Positions 48,969 through 59,258 are shown, counted from the first letter of the stretch. The stretch is 64,000 nt of DNA from Bacillota bacterium (GCA_021768085.1 JAETOJ010000015.1:1-64000); one strand, 5' to 3'. The notes: generated by a model from the letters alone, not told the origin. A program made the numbers and translations.

Positions 48969-49396
48969 TGCTGCTGCCTAAAAGAGTGAAGTACCGCCGC
49001 GTTCAGCGCGGCCGCATGACCGGCACCGCCACCCGCGGCAACAAGGTGTCCTACGGCGAGTGGGGCCTCCAGGCCTGCGAGCCCGCCTGGATCACCGGCA
49101 ACCAGATCGAGGCCGCCCGTGTGGCCATGACCCGTCACACCAAGCGTGGCGGCAAGGTCTGGATCAAGGTGTTCCCCGACAAGCCCATCACCAAGAAGGC
49201 GCTGGGTACCCGTATGGGCTCCGGTAAGGGCGCTCCCGAGGGGTGGGTGGCCGTGGTAAAGCCCGGCCGCGTCATGTTCGAGATCGCCGGCATCCCCGAG
49301 GAGACCGCCCGGGAGGCCCTGCGCCTGGCCAGCCACAAGCTGCCCATCAAGTGCAAGATCGTCAAGAAAGAGACTGAGGAGAAGGGTGGTGAATGA
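48968..49396 (+). CDS. rplP: 50S ribosomal protein L16
   Basis: L16 organises the A-site tRNA region. 142 residues, family length. [20 protein letters not shown] start, [20 protein letters not shown] and KLPIKCKIV blocks. Overlaps rpsC by one base and rpmC by four (ATGA), so the three are translationally coupled. Confidence 0.98.
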   Translation: MLLPKRVKYRRVQRGRMTGTATRGNKVSYGEWGLQACEPAWITGNQIEAARVAMTRHTKRGGKVWIKVFPDKPITKKALGTRMGSGKGAPEGWVAVVKPGRVMFEIAGIPEETAREALRLASHKLPIKCKIVKKETEEKGGE

Positions 49397-49590
49397 AGAT
49401 GAAGGCAGTCGAAGTGCGTAAGATGAGCGCCGCCGAGCTGGACGCCAAGCTGGTGGAGCTGAAGAAGGATCTGTTCAACCTCCGTCTTCAGCACGCCACC
49501 AACCAGCTGGACAACCCCATCCGCATCGCGGAGGTCAAGAAGGACATCGCCCGCGTCAAGACCATCCTGCGTGAGCAGCAGGGCCGATAA
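49393..49590 (+). CDS. rpmC: 50S ribosomal protein L29
   Basis: L29 is a small two-helix protein at the tunnel exit. The 65-residue product has the [19 protein letters not shown] signature and RVKTILRE near the end. ATG 49393 overlaps the rplP stop; the ATG two codons later is an alternative start. 13 bp before rpsQ. Confidence 0.97.
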   Translation: MKMKAVEVRKMSAAELDAKLVELKKDLFNLRLQHATNQLDNPIRIAEVKKDIARVKTILREQQGR

Positions 49591-49603
49591 GGAGGAGTAA
49601 ACG

Positions 49604-49867
49604 ATGAGTGAAGTGAGAACCTCTTCTCGTAAAACCAGAGTCGGCCTGGTGGTTTCGGATAAGATGGACAAGACCGTTGTTGTCGCCATCGCCGACCGCG
49701 TGGCCCACCCTCTGTATAAGAAGATTGTAAAGCGGACCTACAAGCTGAAGGCCCATGACGAGAACAACCAGTGCGGCGTGGGCGACCGCGTCCGCGTGAT
49801 GGAGACCCGCCCCCTGTCTAAGGACAAGCGCTGGCGCGTGGTTGAAATCCTCGAGAAGGCGAAGTAA
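49604..49867 (+). CDS. rpsQ: 30S ribosomal protein S17
   Basis: S17 is an early 16S-binding OB-fold protein. 87 residues, with [39 protein letters not shown] and [20 protein letters not shown], all standard. ATG 49604 follows AAGGAGG. 14 bp before rplN. Confidence 0.98.
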   Translation: MSEVRTSSRKTRVGLVVSDKMDKTVVVAIADRVAHPLYKKIVKRTYKLKAHDENNQCGVGDRVRVMETRPLSKDKRWRVVEILEKAK

Positions 49868-49881
49868 AAGGAGGTGCCAGT

Positions 49882-50250
49882 ATGATTCAGGAAGAAACCT
49901 ATCTGAAGGTGGCCGATAATACCGGCGCCAAAGAGATCAAAACCATCCGCGTGCTGGGCGGCTCCAAGCGCCGGTTCGGCAACATCGGCGACGTGGTGGT
50001 GGCCTCCGTCCGGAAGGCCGCGCCCGGCGGCCAGGTGAAGAAGGGCGAGGTTGTCAAGGCCGTCATCGTCCGCTCCGCCCGGGGCGTGCGCCGCGCCGAC
50101 GGCAGCTACGTCCGGTTCGACGATAACGCCGCCGTCCTCATCCGCGACGACAAGAACCCCCGTGGCACCCGTATCTTTGGCCCGGTGGCCCGCGAGCTGC
50201 GCGACAAGGATTACATGAAGATCCTGTCTCTGGCTCCCGAAGTGCTGTAA
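49882..50250 (+). CDS. rplN: 50S ribosomal protein L14
   Basis: L14 contacts 16S rRNA across the subunit interface. 122 residues, exact family length, starting [20 protein letters not shown] and carrying [17 protein letters not shown] and [22 protein letters not shown] 49882 follows AAAGGAGGTG. It converges with no other gene; rplX follows after 14 bp. Confidence 0.98.
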   Translation: MIQEETYLKVADNTGAKEIKTIRVLGGSKRRFGNIGDVVVASVRKAAPGGQVKKGEVVKAVIVRSARGVRRADGSYVRFDDNAAVLIRDDKNPRGTRIFGPVARELRDKDYMKILSLAPEVL

Positions 50251-50264
50251 GGGGGGAGCGAGGT

Positions 50265-50576
50265 ATGAGTATGAACGTGAAGAAGAACGACACCGTGGTG
50301 GTGCTGTCCGGTAAGGACAAGGGCAAGCAGGGCAAGGTTCTGTCCGTAGACCCCAAGGGCGGCAAGGTCATCGTGGAGAAGGTCAACGTGGCCCAGAAGC
50401 ACCAGAAGCCCCGCCAGCAGGGCCAGGAGGGCGGCATCATCTCCAAGGAGACCCCGCTGTACGCCTGCAAGGTGATGACCGTGTGCCCCAAGTGCAATAA
50501 GCCCACCCGTCCCGCCTACAAGGTGGAGGGCGGCAAAAAGACCCGCGTGTGCAAGCACTGCGGCGCCGAGATGTAA
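50265..50576 (+). CDS. rplX: 50S ribosomal protein L24
   Basis: L24 initiates 50S assembly and has an N-terminal KOW motif, here [20 protein letters not shown]. The 103-residue product ends in a zinc-ribbon-like [12 protein letters not shown]...CKHCGAEM, seen in many Firmicutes L24 proteins. ATG 50265 follows GGGGGGAGCGAGGT. rplE follows after 17 bp. Confidence 0.97.
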   Translation: MSMNVKKNDTVVVLSGKDKGKQGKVLSVDPKGGKVIVEKVNVAQKHQKPRQQGQEGGIISKETPLYACKVMTVCPKCNKPTRPAYKVEGGKKTRVCKHCGAEM

Positions 50577-50593
50577 GGGAGGAGGAGCGTAAC

Positions 50594-51154
50594 ATGGCAG
50601 AGAAAAAAGCGCCTAACCTGAAGGCGAAATATCAGGCCGACGTGGCTCCCGCCCTGATGCAGAAATTCGGCTACAAGTCCGTGATGCAGATCCCCCGGAT
50701 CGACAAGATCGTGGTGAACTGCGGTTGCGGCGAGGCCCGGGACAACGCCAAGGTGCTGGACAGCGTAGTGCGCGACCTGGCCGCCATCACCGGTCAGAAG
50801 CCCGTCATCACCAAGGCCAAGAAGTCCGTGGCCAACTTCAAGCTCCGCGAGGGGATGCCCATCGGCGCCAAGGTCACCCTGCGCCAGGACAAGATGTGGG
50901 AGTTCATGGACCGCCTGTTCAACGTGGCCCTGCCCCGCGTCCGCGACTTCCGGGGCATCAACCCCAACGCTTTCGACGGCCGGGGCAACTACGCCCTGGG
51001 CCTGAAGGAGCAGCTGATCTTCCCCGAGATCGAGTACGACAAGATCGACAAGATCCGCGGCATGGACGTGGTTATCTGCACCACCGCCAAGACCGACGAG
51101 GAGGCCAAGGAGTTGCTGACGCTCCTGGGCGCCCCGTTCCACACCAACGGCTGA
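50594..51154 (+). CDS. rplE: 50S ribosomal protein L5
   Basis: L5 binds 5S rRNA and touches the 30S head. The 186-residue protein includes [51 protein letters not shown] and the glycine-rich [23 protein letters not shown] 50594 follows GGGAGGAGGAGCGTAAC. 19 bp before rpsZ. Confidence 0.98.
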   Translation: MAEKKAPNLKAKYQADVAPALMQKFGYKSVMQIPRIDKIVVNCGCGEARDNAKVLDSVVRDLAAITGQKPVITKAKKSVANFKLREGMPIGAKVTLRQDKMWEFMDRLFNVALPRVRDFRGINPNAFDGRGNYALGLKEQLIFPEIEYDKIDKIRGMDVVICTTAKTDEEAKELLTLLGAPFHTNG

Positions 51155-51173
51155 GAGAGGGAGGAAAACTGCT

Positions 51174-51359
51174 ATGGCCAAGAAGTCCATGATTCTCAAG
51201 CAGCAGGCTGAGCCCAAGTTCTCCAGCCGCCGCTACAACCGCTGCAAGATCTGCGGCCGCCCCCACGGCTACCTGCGCAACTACGGTATCTGCCGTATCT
51301 GCTTCCGGGAGCTGGCGTATAAGGGGGAGATCCCCGGGGTCAAAAAGGCCTCGTGGTAA
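51174..51359 (+). CDS. rpsZ: 30S ribosomal protein S14, zinc-binding type
   Basis: This 61-residue S14 form keeps four Cys ([20 protein letters not shown]) that bind zinc; Bacillus has it as the housekeeping S14 and a Cys-less form for zinc shortage. Ends VKKASW as usual. ATG 51174 follows GGGAGGAAAACTGCT. A 217 bp gap follows before rpsH. Confidence 0.98.
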   Translation: MAKKSMILKQQAEPKFSSRRYNRCKICGRPHGYLRNYGICRICFRELAYKGEIPGVKKASW

Positions 51360-51576
51360 ATTTATGGTAACTCGTCCAAAGGCGGGAGCTTGCTCCCGCC
51401 TATGGGCCTGTTATATGGCACTGTCAAAACGTGCCGAATTAAGAGACCCCCAGCGAGGGAAAAGGCGGACAACAGGTCGGGGGACGATGCCTAACCTCCG
51501 ATACCTTTCCGTCTGTACCGAGAGAAGCGCGCAGAAGCGTGACAACTCCGGTAATCTTAATAGGAGGTAACATCTC
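51360..51576 (+). promoter_or_regulatory. Structured gap between rpsZ and rpsH
   Basis: A perfect hairpin GGCGGGAGC-TT-GCTCCCGCC (51381-51400) is the main structure; the rest shows no coding frame with a ribosome site except the one for rpsH. Most gaps in the cluster are under 20 bp, so this one may hold a processing or attenuation site. Confidence 0.35.
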
Positions 51577-51978
51577 ATGCAAATCACTGACCCCATTGCG
51601 GATATGCTCACCCGCATCCGCAACGCGAACAAGGCCAAGCATGACACCGTGGATATCCCGGCGTCCAACATGAAGAAGGCCATCGCCCAGATCCTGCTGG
51701 ACGAGGGCTATATCAAGAACTTCCAGACCATCAACGATGGGACTCAGGGCGTGATCCGCATCACCCTGAAGTATATCCAGCCCGGCAAAGAGAAGGCCAT
51801 CACCGGCCTGAAGCGGGTGTCCAAGCCCGGCCTGCGCGTCTATGCCGGCGCCGACGAGCTGCCCCGGGTGCTGCGCGGCCTGGGCATCGCCATCGTGTCC
51901 ACGTCCAAGGGCGTCATGACCGACAAGAAGGCCCGGGAGGCCCATGTCGGCGGCGAAGTCCTGGCATTCGTCTGGTAA
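51577..51978 (+). CDS. rpsH: 30S ribosomal protein S8
   Basis: S8 organises the central domain of 16S rRNA and represses the spc genes in Escherichia coli. 133 residues with [20 protein letters not shown] start and [20 protein letters not shown] end. ATG 51577 follows AGGAGG. 14 bp before rplF. Confidence 0.98.
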   Translation: MQITDPIADMLTRIRNANKAKHDTVDIPASNMKKAIAQILLDEGYIKNFQTINDGTQGVIRITLKYIQPGKEKAITGLKRVSKPGLRVYAGADELPRVLRGLGIAIVSTSKGVMTDKKAREAHVGGEVLAFVW

Positions 51979-51992
51979 GGAGGGTTATAGGA

Positions 51993-52538
51993 ATGTCGAG
52001 AATTGGCAGAGCTCCTATCGCCGTCCCCGCTGGCGTGGAGATCAAAATTGAGGACAACAATGTTGTCACCGTGAAGGGTCCCAAGGGCACCCTCACCCAG
52101 CAGTTCCATCCCAATATGACCATCAAGCAGGATGGGGCCGAGCTGCACGTCACCCGGCCCAACGACCTGAAGGAAAATCGATCCCTCCATGGGCTGACCC
52201 GCACCCTGCTGCACAACATGGTGGTGGGCGTCACCGACGGCTTCAAAAAGACCCTGGACGTGAACGGCGTGGGCTTCCGCGTCGCCATGGAGGGGGGCAA
52301 GCTGGTGATGAACCTGGGCTTCTCCCATCAGGTGATCATGGAGGTGCCCCAGGGCCTCACCGTGGAGACCCCCACCCCCAACCAGATCGTGGTTTCCGGC
52401 TTCGACAAGCAGCTGGTGGGCCAGTTCGCCGCCGAGATCCGCGAGAAGCGTCCCCCGGAGCCCTATAAGGGCAAGGGCATCAAGTATTCCGACGAGGTCA
52501 TCCGCCGCAAGGTCGGTAAGACCGGTGTCAAGAAATAA
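51993..52538 (+). CDS. rplF: 50S ribosomal protein L6
   Basis: L6 sits near the factor-binding site. 181 residues, two similar domains: [20 protein letters not shown] at the start and [20 protein letters not shown] near the end. ATG 51993 follows AAGGAGGG. rplR follows after 18 bp. Confidence 0.98.
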   Translation: MSRIGRAPIAVPAGVEIKIEDNNVVTVKGPKGTLTQQFHPNMTIKQDGAELHVTRPNDLKENRSLHGLTRTLLHNMVVGVTDGFKKTLDVNGVGFRVAMEGGKLVMNLGFSHQVIMEVPQGLTVETPTPNQIVVSGFDKQLVGQFAAEIREKRPPEPYKGKGIKYSDEVIRRKVGKTGVKK

Positions 52539-52556
52539 TAAGGAGGTGTGCCGATT

Positions 52557-52916
52557 ATGATTAACCGTCCCAATACCAAGGCTCAGCGCCTGCATCGTCA
52601 TAAGCGCGTTCGCGGCAAGGTGTCCGGCACCCCCGAGCGTCCCCGCCTGAACGTGTTCCGCAGCGGAACCAACATCTACGCCCAGCTCATCGACGACACC
52701 AAGGGCGTCACCCTGGTTTCCGCTTCTTCCCTGGAGAAGGGCTTCGAGGGCCCCGGCAGCAACTGCGAGGCCGCCAAGAAGGTGGGCGAGGCCATCGCCC
52801 AGCGCGCCAAGGACAAGGGCATTGAGGCCGTGGTGTTCGACCGCGGCGGCTACCTGTACCACGGCCGCGTGAAGGCTCTGGCGGAGGGCGCCCGCGAGGG
52901 CGGCCTGCAGTTCTAA
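52557..52916 (+). CDS. rplR: 50S ribosomal protein L18
   Basis: L18 binds 5S rRNA with L5. The protein, 119 residues from ATG 52557 (behind AAGGAGG), contains [20 protein letters not shown] and [20 protein letters not shown] and ends in the usual [12 protein letters not shown] nine bases earlier is an alternative start but overlaps the ribosome site. Confidence 0.98.
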   Translation: MINRPNTKAQRLHRHKRVRGKVSGTPERPRLNVFRSGTNIYAQLIDDTKGVTLVSASSLEKGFEGPGSNCEAAKKVGEAIAQRAKDKGIEAVVFDRGGYLYHGRVKALAEGAREGGLQF

Positions 52917-52933
52917 AGGGAGGAGGAAAAAAT

Positions 52934-53434
52934 ATGGCTCGTTTTGAAAGAGAACCCAAGGAGTTCGTGGAGAAGCTGGTGTACCTGAACCGGGTCTCCA
53001 AGACCGTGAAGGGCGGCCGTGTGGCCAAGTTCTCCGCGCTGATGGTAGTCGGCGACGAGAAGGGCCGCGTGGGCTATGGCCTGGGCAAGGCCGCCGAGGT
53101 GGCCGAGGCCATCCGCAAGGGCATCGAGGACGCCAAGAAGAACATGGTGAACGTCACCCTGTCCGGCACCACCATTCCCCATGAGGTCATCGGCGAGTTC
53201 GGCGCCGGCCGCGTCCTCCTCAAGCCCGCCAGCAAGGGTACCGGCATCATCGCCGGCGGCCCGGTGCGTGCGGTGATGGAGGCCGCGGGCGTGTCCGATA
53301 TCCGCGCCAAGTGCCTGCGCACCAACAACCCCCAGAACGTGGTGGCCGCCACCATGGAGGGGCTCAAGTCCCTGCGCAGCCCCGCCGAGGTCGCCAAGAT
53401 CCGCGGCAAGAGCGTGGAAGAAATCTTAGGTTAA
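52934..53434 (+). CDS. rpsE: 30S ribosomal protein S5
   Basis: S5 guards decoding accuracy at the 30S entry. 166 residues with the double-stranded RNA-binding-like start ([40 protein letters not shown]) and [23 protein letters not shown] 52934 follows AGGGAGGAGG. 14 bp before rpmD. Confidence 0.98.
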   Translation: MARFEREPKEFVEKLVYLNRVSKTVKGGRVAKFSALMVVGDEKGRVGYGLGKAAEVAEAIRKGIEDAKKNMVNVTLSGTTIPHEVIGEFGAGRVLLKPASKGTGIIAGGPVRAVMEAAGVSDIRAKCLRTNNPQNVVAATMEGLKSLRSPAEVAKIRGKSVEEILG

Positions 53435-53448
53435 GGAGGCTTGCGACA

Positions 53449-53634
53449 ATGGCTAAAACGATTGAGATCAAGCTGGTCAAGAGCCTGAACGGCCGCCTGG
53501 CCAAGCATAAGGCCACCGCCGAGGCCCTGGGCCTGCGCAAGATCGGCGACACCACCGTGCAGCCCGACAACGAGGCTACCCGGGGCAAGATCGCCCACAT
53601 CGGTTACCTGCTCCAGGTGACCGAGAACGCCTAA
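53449..53634 (+). CDS. rpmD: 50S ribosomal protein L30
   Basis: L30 is a 61-residue peripheral protein, here with IEIKLVKSLNGRLAKHKATA, LGLRKIGDTTVQPDNEATRG and a typical GYLLQVTENA end. ATG 53449 follows AAGGAGG. rplO follows after 15 bp. Confidence 0.97.
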   Translation: MAKTIEIKLVKSLNGRLAKHKATAEALGLRKIGDTTVQPDNEATRGKIAHIGYLLQVTENA

Positions 53635-53649
53635 ATGGAGGTGCTGACC

Positions 53650-54090
53650 ATGAATCTGCATGAACTGTCTCCCGCCCCCGGCTCCACTCAGGTGGCCAAG
53701 CGCAAGGGGCGCGGCCCCGGCTCCGGCAACGGCAAGACCGCCGGCCGCGGCCACAAGGGCCAGTGGGCCCGTTCCGGCGGCGGCGTCCGCATCGGGTTTG
53801 AGGGCGGCCAGATGCCTCTGGCCCGCCGGCTGCCCAAGCGGGGCTTCCACAACATTTTCGCCAAGCGCCTGGAGGCCATCAACGTCTCCGCTCTGAACAA
53901 GTTTGAGGATGGCGCCGTTGTCAATGTTTGCGATCTGCTGGAAAAGGGTATCATTTCCAAGTGTGAGTACGGCGTCAAGATCCTCGGCAACGGGGAGCTG
54001 ACCCGTAAGCTCACCGTCCGGGCGTCCGCTTTCTCCGCCTCGGCCAAAGAGAAGATCGAAAAGGCGGGCGGTACGGCGGAGGTGATCTGA
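53650..54090 (+). CDS. rplO: 50S ribosomal protein L15
   Basis: L15 reaches deep into 23S rRNA with a Gly/Arg/Lys-rich N-terminus: [20 protein letters not shown] (about residues 19-38), followed by [18 protein letters not shown]. 146 residues from ATG 53650, behind GGAGGTGCTGACC. secY starts two bases after the stop. Confidence 0.98.
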   Translation: MNLHELSPAPGSTQVAKRKGRGPGSGNGKTAGRGHKGQWARSGGGVRIGFEGGQMPLARRLPKRGFHNIFAKRLEAINVSALNKFEDGAVVNVCDLLEKGIISKCEYGVKILGNGELTRKLTVRASAFSASAKEKIEKAGGTAEVI

Positions 54091-54092
54091 GC

Positions 54093-55439
54093 ATGATTCA
54101 GACCATCAAAAACGCCTGGAAGGTGCCGGAGCTGCGGGGTAAGATCCTGTTCACCGTGTTCGCCCTGCTCATCTTCCGGGTGGGCGCCGCTATCCCGGTG
54201 CCCTTCATCGACACCGAAATGCTGAAAACCTATATCGAGGCCCAGTCGGGCAGCATCTTCGGCCTGCTCAACGTGATGAGCGGCGACGCCTTCGCCCAGG
54301 CCACGGTGTTCGCCCTGTCCATCCAGCCCTATATCAACAGCTCCATCATCATTCAGCTGCTGACCATCGCCATCCCCGCCCTGGAGCGCCTCCAGAAGGA
54401 GGGCGGCGAGGAGGGCAAGAAGAAGCTGGAAGCCATCACCCGGTACGCCACCGTGGGCATCGCCATCATCCAGGCCTTCGGCTACTACACCTTCCTCCGG
54501 GTGGGCACCAACGGCACCAGCCTGCTCACGGTGCAGGGCGTGTGGCCCGCCATCGTGATCATCACCGCCTTCGTGGCTGGCTCCGCCTTCCTGATGTGGC
54601 TGGGCGAGCAGATCACCGAGTTCGGCATCGGCAACGGCATCTCCATCATCCTGTTTGCCGGCATTGTGGCCCGGGGCCCCGCCATGGTGAACACCATTTA
54701 CCACGGCGTGACCGCTTGGATCGGCAAGGCCGACCCCACCACCACTGTGGTGATGCACCCGGTATTTATCCCCTTCGTCATCGTCGGTATGCTGCTGCTG
54801 GTGGCGTTCATCGTGTTCATCACCGACGCCGAGCGGCGTATCCCCGTGCAGTACGCCAAGCGGGTGGTGGGCCGGAAGATGTACGGCGGTCAGTCCAGCC
54901 ATATTCCCATCAAGGTGAATATGTCCGGCGTGCTGCCCATCATCTTTGCCCAGGCCATCGCCTCCATCCCCGCTACCATCGGGATGTTCGTGCCCTCCGC
55001 CCAGACCAAGGGCAGCGGCTGGAACACCTTCCTGACCATCTTTGATACCTCGGGGTGGGTGTACAGCATTGTGTATTTCCTGCTGATCATCCTGTTCAGC
55101 TATTTCTACAACACCATCCAGTTCAACCCCGTTGAGGTGGCCAACAACCTGAAGAAGAACGGCGGGTTCATCCCCGGCTTCCGCCCGGGCAAGCCCACCA
55201 GCGACTTCCTGTCCAAGGTTATCTCCCGGCTGACCATCTTCGGCGCCATCTACCTGGGCATCGTGGCCCTGCTGCCCACCGTGGTGGGCAACATCATGGG
55301 CGCCTTCGGCAGCAGCGCTGGGCGCAGCCTGGGCATCGGCGGCACCTCCATCATCATCGTGGTGGGCGTGGCGCTGGAGACCGTAAAGGCCCTGGAGGCC
55401 CAGCTCATGATGCGTCACTACAAGGGCTTCCTTGAGTGA
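54093..55439 (+). CDS. secY: Preprotein translocase subunit SecY
   Basis: SecY is the protein-conducting channel. The 448-residue protein has ten predicted TM helices; conserved blocks include [13 protein letters not shown] after helix 1, the plug-region segment [28 protein letters not shown]..., the C5 region [20 protein letters not shown], and the C-terminal [15 protein letters not shown] 54093 follows the rplO stop by two bases. With SecE (18126-18416) it forms the core translocon; SecG is not in the window. Confidence 0.98.
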   Translation: MIQTIKNAWKVPELRGKILFTVFALLIFRVGAAIPVPFIDTEMLKTYIEAQSGSIFGLLNVMSGDAFAQATVFALSIQPYINSSIIIQLLTIAIPALERLQKEGGEEGKKKLEAITRYATVGIAIIQAFGYYTFLRVGTNGTSLLTVQGVWPAIVIITAFVAGSAFLMWLGEQITEFGIGNGISIILFAGIVARGPAMVNTIYHGVTAWIGKADPTTTVVMHPVFIPFVIVGMLLLVAFIVFITDAERRIPVQYAKRVVGRKMYGGQSSHIPIKVNMSGVLPIIFAQAIASIPATIGMFVPSAQTKGSGWNTFLTIFDTSGWVYSIVYFLLIILFSYFYNTIQFNPVEVANNLKKNGGFIPGFRPGKPTSDFLSKVISRLTIFGAIYLGIVALLPTVVGNIMGAFGSSAGRSLGIGGTSIIIVVGVALETVKALEAQLMMRHYKGFLE

Positions 55440-55456
55440 GAGCAGGGGTGACTGAG

Positions 55457-56089
55457 ATGAAGCTCATTATGCTCGGCGCCCCCGGCGCCGGTAAGGGGAC
55501 CCAGGCCGCCATCTTCAGTGAGCGGCTGGGCATCCCCACCATTTCCACAGGGAATATCCTGCGGGCTGCCGTGAAAAACGGCACGCCCGTGGGACTCCAG
55601 GCCAAGAGCTACATGGACGCGGGCAAGCTGGTGCCCGATGAGGTGATCATCGGCATCATCGCCGAGCGGCTGGGTGAGGCGGACTGCCAGAAGGGCTATA
55701 TCCTGGACGGTGTGCCCCGCACCATCGCCCAGGCCGAGGCCCTGGAGGCCGCCGGAATTCGGTTTGACTGCGTGCTGGATATCGAGGTGGACGACCAGGA
55801 GATCCAGCGGCGTATGTCCGGCCGGCGGGCCTGCACCGCCTGCGGCGCCACCTACCACGTGGAGGCCGCCCCCCCCAAGGTGGAGGGCGTGTGCGACGCC
55901 TGCGGCGGGACGCTGGTGCAGCGGGACGACGACAAGCCGGAGACCGTGCAGGATCGTCTGCGGGTGTACCACGCCCAGACCGAGCCCCTCAAGGACTTTT
56001 ACGCCCAGCGGGGCGTCCTCAAGGTGGTGGACAATCAGCCCACCATCGAGGACACCTCCAAGGCCATCGCGGCCGCTCTGGGTGTCTAA
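55457..56089 (+). CDS. adk: Adenylate kinase
   Basis: Adk converts ATP and AMP to two ADP. The 210-residue protein has the P-loop [12 protein letters not shown] at residues 6-17, the AMP-binding region [14 protein letters not shown] and a long LID with four cysteines (CTAC...CDAC) that bind zinc, the Gram-positive form. ATG 55457 follows AGGGGTGACTGAG; the longer frame overlaps secY. It sits between secY and map as in Bacillus. Confidence 0.97.
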   Translation: MKLIMLGAPGAGKGTQAAIFSERLGIPTISTGNILRAAVKNGTPVGLQAKSYMDAGKLVPDEVIIGIIAERLGEADCQKGYILDGVPRTIAQAEALEAAGIRFDCVLDIEVDDQEIQRRMSGRRACTACGATYHVEAAPPKVEGVCDACGGTLVQRDDDKPETVQDRLRVYHAQTEPLKDFYAQRGVLKVVDNQPTIEDTSKAIAAALGV

Positions 56090-56091
56090 CC

Positions 56092-56865
56092 ATGGAGCTG
56101 ATTACGCTGAAATCCCCCCGGGAGCAGGAGGCCATGCGCAGGGCCGGACGGATCACCGCCCAGGCCCGGGCGCTGGCCGGAAGCATGGTGTGCCCAGGGA
56201 TCTCCACCAAGGAGATTGACGACGCGGTGCGCAGGTTTATCCGGGGCAAGGGGGCGGAACCCTCCTTTTTGGGATACGGCGGCTTCCCTGCCTCCACCTG
56301 CATTTCAGTGAACGAGGTGGTTATCCACGGGATCCCGTCCAGAAAGACCGTTCTGCGGGAAGGGGACATCGTCAGCGTTGACGTGGGGGCTTTTATTGAC
56401 GGCTTCCACGGCGACTGCGCCGCCACCTACCCCTGCGGGGAGATCTCCTCTGAGGCCCAGCGGCTCATTGACGTGACCCGCCAGAGCTTCTGGGAGGGTT
56501 TCCAATTCGCAAGGGCGGGCCAGCGGGTGTCCGACATCTCTCACGCGGTTCAGCAGTACGTGGAGAAGCACGGCTATTCCGTGGTGCGGGATTTCGTGGG
56601 CCACGGCGTGGGGGCCAAGATGCACGAGGCCCCCGAGGTGCCCAACTTTGGCCCCGCCGGGCACGGCGCCCGGCTCCAGCCGGGTATGGCCATCGCCGTG
56701 GAGCCCATGGTGTGCGCCGGAGACTGGCCGGTGAAGGTGCTCAAGGACGGCTGGACTACCGTGTCAACGGACGGTTCACTGGCGGCCCACTATGAGAACA
56801 CCATCCTCATCACCGAGGACGGGCCCGAGATCACCACGGTCACCGAGGACGGGGCCTATGAGTGA
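56092..56865 (+). CDS. map: Type I methionine aminopeptidase
   Basis: Map removes N-terminal Met from nascent proteins. The 257-residue protein has the metal ligands in VDVGAFIDGFHGDCAATY (two Asp), FVGHGVGAKMHEAPEVP (His), and the C-terminal Glu residues in VEPMVCAG and HYENTILITEDGPEI. The substrate His lies in NEVVIHGIPS. ATG 56092 follows the adk stop by two bases without its own strong ribosome site, implying coupled translation. The next gene overlaps by eight bases. Confidence 0.96.
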   Translation: MELITLKSPREQEAMRRAGRITAQARALAGSMVCPGISTKEIDDAVRRFIRGKGAEPSFLGYGGFPASTCISVNEVVIHGIPSRKTVLREGDIVSVDVGAFIDGFHGDCAATYPCGEISSEAQRLIDVTRQSFWEGFQFARAGQRVSDISHAVQQYVEKHGYSVVRDFVGHGVGAKMHEAPEVPNFGPAGHGARLQPGMAIAVEPMVCAGDWPVKVLKDGWTTVSTDGSLAAHYENTILITEDGPEITTVTEDGAYE

Positions 56866-57148
56866 GTGCACAGGCTGGATCGTCCGCTCAAACGCCGGAC
56901 GGGACAGGGACGGGCTGTTCTGCGTCGTGGGCATGGATCAGGAGGGAAAGCGGCTGCTGCTGGCCGACGGCAAGCGGCGAAAGTGCGCGCGGCCCAAGGC
57001 CAAACAGCCGGGGCACGTCACCGTGCTGGCCGGATTCCCCCAGGGATATGATCACCCCGCCATTCAAAGGCTGAAGCAGGGCGAGGCCCTGAGCGACAAG
57101 GAATTGAGAAGGGCGCTGGCCGCGTTCCGAGATCAACTGGAGGTATGA
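56858..57148 (+). CDS. KOW domain RNA-binding protein (L14e/L27e-like)
   Basis: The 96-residue protein starts [20 protein letters not shown], a KOW-type start like that of eukaryotic L14e/L27e proteins, and has a basic RNA-binding stretch ([15 protein letters not shown]). Genes of this kind sit between map and infA in many Clostridia. Its ATG overlaps the end of map by eight bases, and infA starts four bases after its stop, so it belongs to the ribosomal cluster. The precise function is unknown. Confidence 0.9.
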   Translation: MSECTGWIVRSNAGRDRDGLFCVVGMDQEGKRLLLADGKRRKCARPKAKQPGHVTVLAGFPQGYDHPAIQRLKQGEALSDKELRRALAAFRDQLEV

Positions 57149-57152
57149 CGCT

Positions 57153-57371
57153 TTGGCAAAAGACGACATGATCGAGTTAGAGGGCGTCGTCACCGAGGCC
57201 CTGCCTAACACCACGTTCAACGTGGATATTGGAAATGGACACATTATTCTGGCACACATTTCCGGGAAGCTGCGGATGAACTTCATCCGCATTCTCCCCG
57301 GCGACAAGGTCACGGTTCAGATGTCGCCCTACGACCTGACCCGGGGCCGGATTACCTGGCGTTCCAAGTAA
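57153..57371 (+). CDS. infA: Translation initiation factor IF-1
   Basis: IF-1 blocks the A-site during initiation. The 72-residue OB-fold protein has [40 protein letters not shown] and [13 protein letters not shown], exact family length. The start codon is TTG at 57153, supported by the spacing to GGAGGT and by the MAKDD start expected for the family. A 228 bp gap with structured repeat copy D follows. Confidence 0.97.
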   Translation: MAKDDMIELEGVVTEALPNTTFNVDIGNGHIILAHISGKLRMNFIRILPGDKVTVQMSPYDLTRGRITWRSK

Positions 57372-57450
57372 ACTATCAACGACCGAGTTGAAACGGACTG
57401 TCACCCGTTGGGGCCTTGCCTCCACAGGTGCGCCGAAACTGGCGGCCGGA

Positions 57451-57566
57451 GGCCGCCCCAAACCGAAGCCCAGCGAAGCGGGTTCGGTTTGGAGAGGAGG
57501 AGCGGCGGAGTGAACGAGCCCTCGCGTTTGCGCGGGGGTGAGCGATACGCAGCCCGCGACGACGAG
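57451..57566 (+). repeat. Structured repeat, copy D (diverged)
   Basis: Between infA and rpmJ. It retains GGCCGCCCC, a long hairpin 1 (CAAACCGAA-g-CCC / GGG-TTCGGTTTG, loop AGCGAAGC shared with copy C), GGAGAGGAG, a second hairpin (CCCTCGCG/CGCGGGGG) and the end GACGACGAG. It is more diverged than A-C but keeps order, orientation and pairing. Confidence 0.65.
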
Positions 57567-57599
57567 GGGCCATCAGGCATTAACAGGAGGTTAAACGAT

Positions 57600-57713
57600 A
57601 TGAAAGTCAGACCGTCTGTCAAGCCCATGTGCGAGAAGTGCAAGATCATCAAGCGCAAGGGCAAAGTCATGGTCATTTGCGAGAACCCCAAGCACAAGCA
57701 GAGACAAGGTTAA
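57600..57713 (+). CDS. rpmJ: 50S ribosomal protein L36
   Basis: The 37-residue protein [20 protein letters not shown]... has three Cys and a His (KHKQ) for zinc, the standard Cys-containing L36. ATG 57600 follows AGGAGG. It lies between the repeat-bearing gap after infA and rpsM (16 bp). Confidence 0.97.
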   Translation: MKVRPSVKPMCEKCKIIKRKGKVMVICENPKHKQRQG

Positions 57714-57729
57714 AGGAGGGACATAGAGT

Positions 57730-58098
57730 ATGGCACGTATTGCCGGCATTGATCTGCCGAAGGAGAAGCGAGTCGAGATCGGACTCACCTATATTTATGG
57801 CATCGGCCGCACCAGCGCGAGCAAGATCCTGGAGAAGGCGGGCATCAACCCCGATACCCGCGTGAAGGATCTCACCGACGCCGAGGAGGCCAAGCTGCGT
57901 GAGATCATCGGCCACGAGTACACCGTGGAGGGCGACCTGCGCCGCAACGTGGCGATGGACATCAAGCGCCTGACCGAGATCGGCTGCTACCGGGGCATCC
58001 GCCATCGCAAGGGCCTTCCTGTGCGCGGTCAGCGCTCCAAAACCAACGCGCGTACCCGTAAGGGTCCCAAGCGCACCGTCGCCAACAAGAAGAAGTAA
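57730..58098 (+). CDS. rpsM: 30S ribosomal protein S13
   Basis: S13 bridges the 30S head to 50S. 122 residues with [40 protein letters not shown] and [14 protein letters not shown] 57730 follows AAGGAGGGAC. 14 bp before rpsK. Confidence 0.98.
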   Translation: MARIAGIDLPKEKRVEIGLTYIYGIGRTSASKILEKAGINPDTRVKDLTDAEEAKLREIIGHEYTVEGDLRRNVAMDIKRLTEIGCYRGIRHRKGLPVRGQRSKTNARTRKGPKRTVANKKK

Positions 58099-58112
58099 GG
58101 AGGGATCATCAC

Positions 58113-58508
58113 ATGGCTGCTAACAAGAAAACCATCAAGCGCCGCCGCGAGCGCAAAAATGTGGAGAAGGGTCAGGTGCATATCCGCTCCTCCTTCAACA
58201 ACACCATGATCACCGTCACCGATATGCAGGGCAACGCCCTGTCCTGGGCTTCCTCCGGTGAGATGGGCTTCCGGGGCTCCCGGAAATCCACCCCCTTCGC
58301 CGCCCAGACCGCCGCCGAGACCGCTGCCAATGCCGCCATCGAGCAGTGCGGCCTCAAGAGCGTCGAGGTGTATGTCAAGGGTCCCGGCCAAGGGCGCGAG
58401 GCTGCTATCCGGGCGCTCCAGGCCGTGGGCCTGGAGGTCACCCTCATCAAGGACGTGACACCCGTGCCCCACAACGGCTGCCGTCCCCCCAAGCGCCGCC
58501 GCGTCTGA
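58113..58508 (+). CDS. rpsK: 30S ribosomal protein S11
   Basis: S11 lines the mRNA exit channel. 131 residues with [40 protein letters not shown] and [18 protein letters not shown] end. ATG 58113 follows AAGGAGGGATCATCAC. 21 bp before rpsD. Confidence 0.98.
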   Translation: MAANKKTIKRRRERKNVEKGQVHIRSSFNNTMITVTDMQGNALSWASSGEMGFRGSRKSTPFAAQTAAETAANAAIEQCGLKSVEVYVKGPGQGREAAIRALQAVGLEVTLIKDVTPVPHNGCRPPKRRRV

Positions 58509-58529
58509 TCTGGAAGGAGGAAAACCGAT

Positions 58530-59129
58530 ATGGCTAAGAATATGCAGCCCTACCTGAAGCGCTGCCGCACGCTGGGCATCTCCCCCGCCGTCATGGGCGT
58601 GAACAAGGAGTCCAACCGGAACCCCGGCCCCCAGCGCCGCCCCAAGAAGAGCGAGTACGCGCTCCAGCTCACCGAGAAGCAGAAGGTGAAGTTCGTCTAC
58701 GGCGTGCTGGAGAAGCAGTTCCGCGCCTACTACGAGAAGGCCGCCCGCATGAAGGGCAACACCGGCGACGAGCTGATGACCCTGCTGGAGCGCCGGCTGG
58801 ACAACGTGGTGTTCCGTCTGGGCCTGGCCGCCACCCGGCGGGAGGCCCGGCAGCTGGTCAACCATGGCCACTTTACCGTCAACGGCAAGCGGGTGAATAT
58901 CCCCTCCTACCTGGTCAAGACCGGCGATGTGGTGGCTGTGCGGGACAAGAGCCGCTCCTCCGCCAAGTTCAAGAAGATGGTGGAGGACGACCGGTTCGTG
59001 GCCGCCCCCAAGTGGCTGGAGAAGGCGAAGAACGCGCCGCTGGAGGGTAAAGTCATTGCCATGCCGCAGCGGGACGACATCGACTTCGATGTTGCTGTTA
59101 ACCTCATCGTGGAGTTGTACTCCAAGTAA
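58530..59129 (+). CDS. rpsD: 30S ribosomal protein S4
   Basis: S4 nucleates 30S assembly and in Escherichia coli represses the alpha operon. The 199-residue protein has the S4 RNA-binding domain (RLDNVVFRLGLAATRREARQ, VNHGHFTVNGKRVNIPSYLV). The N-terminus starts AKNMQPYLKRCRTLGISPAV; the zinc Cys of long S4 forms are not complete. ATG 58530 follows AAGGAGG. 129 bp before rpoA. Confidence 0.97.
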   Translation: MAKNMQPYLKRCRTLGISPAVMGVNKESNRNPGPQRRPKKSEYALQLTEKQKVKFVYGVLEKQFRAYYEKAARMKGNTGDELMTLLERRLDNVVFRLGLAATRREARQLVNHGHFTVNGKRVNIPSYLVKTGDVVAVRDKSRSSAKFKKMVEDDRFVAAPKWLEKAKNAPLEGKVIAMPQRDDIDFDVAVNLIVELYSK

Positions 59130-59258
59130 TGCCGGCCATCCGTCGGTATTACCGGGAGGCCCGCCGTCCGGCTGGGCGGCGGGTTGCCCGGCGTACAACG
59201 ACCCTACCGAGCGATTCCCGGCAACAAACGCCACTGTAAAAGGAGGGTAACACACGAT
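59130..59258 (+). promoter_or_regulatory. Gap between rpsD and rpoA
   Basis: A stem CCCGCCG / CGGCGGG lies near 59159-59184, and AGGAGGG precedes rpoA. No promoter is convincing. The hairpin may adjust rpoA relative to ribosomal protein expression (inference). Confidence 0.3.
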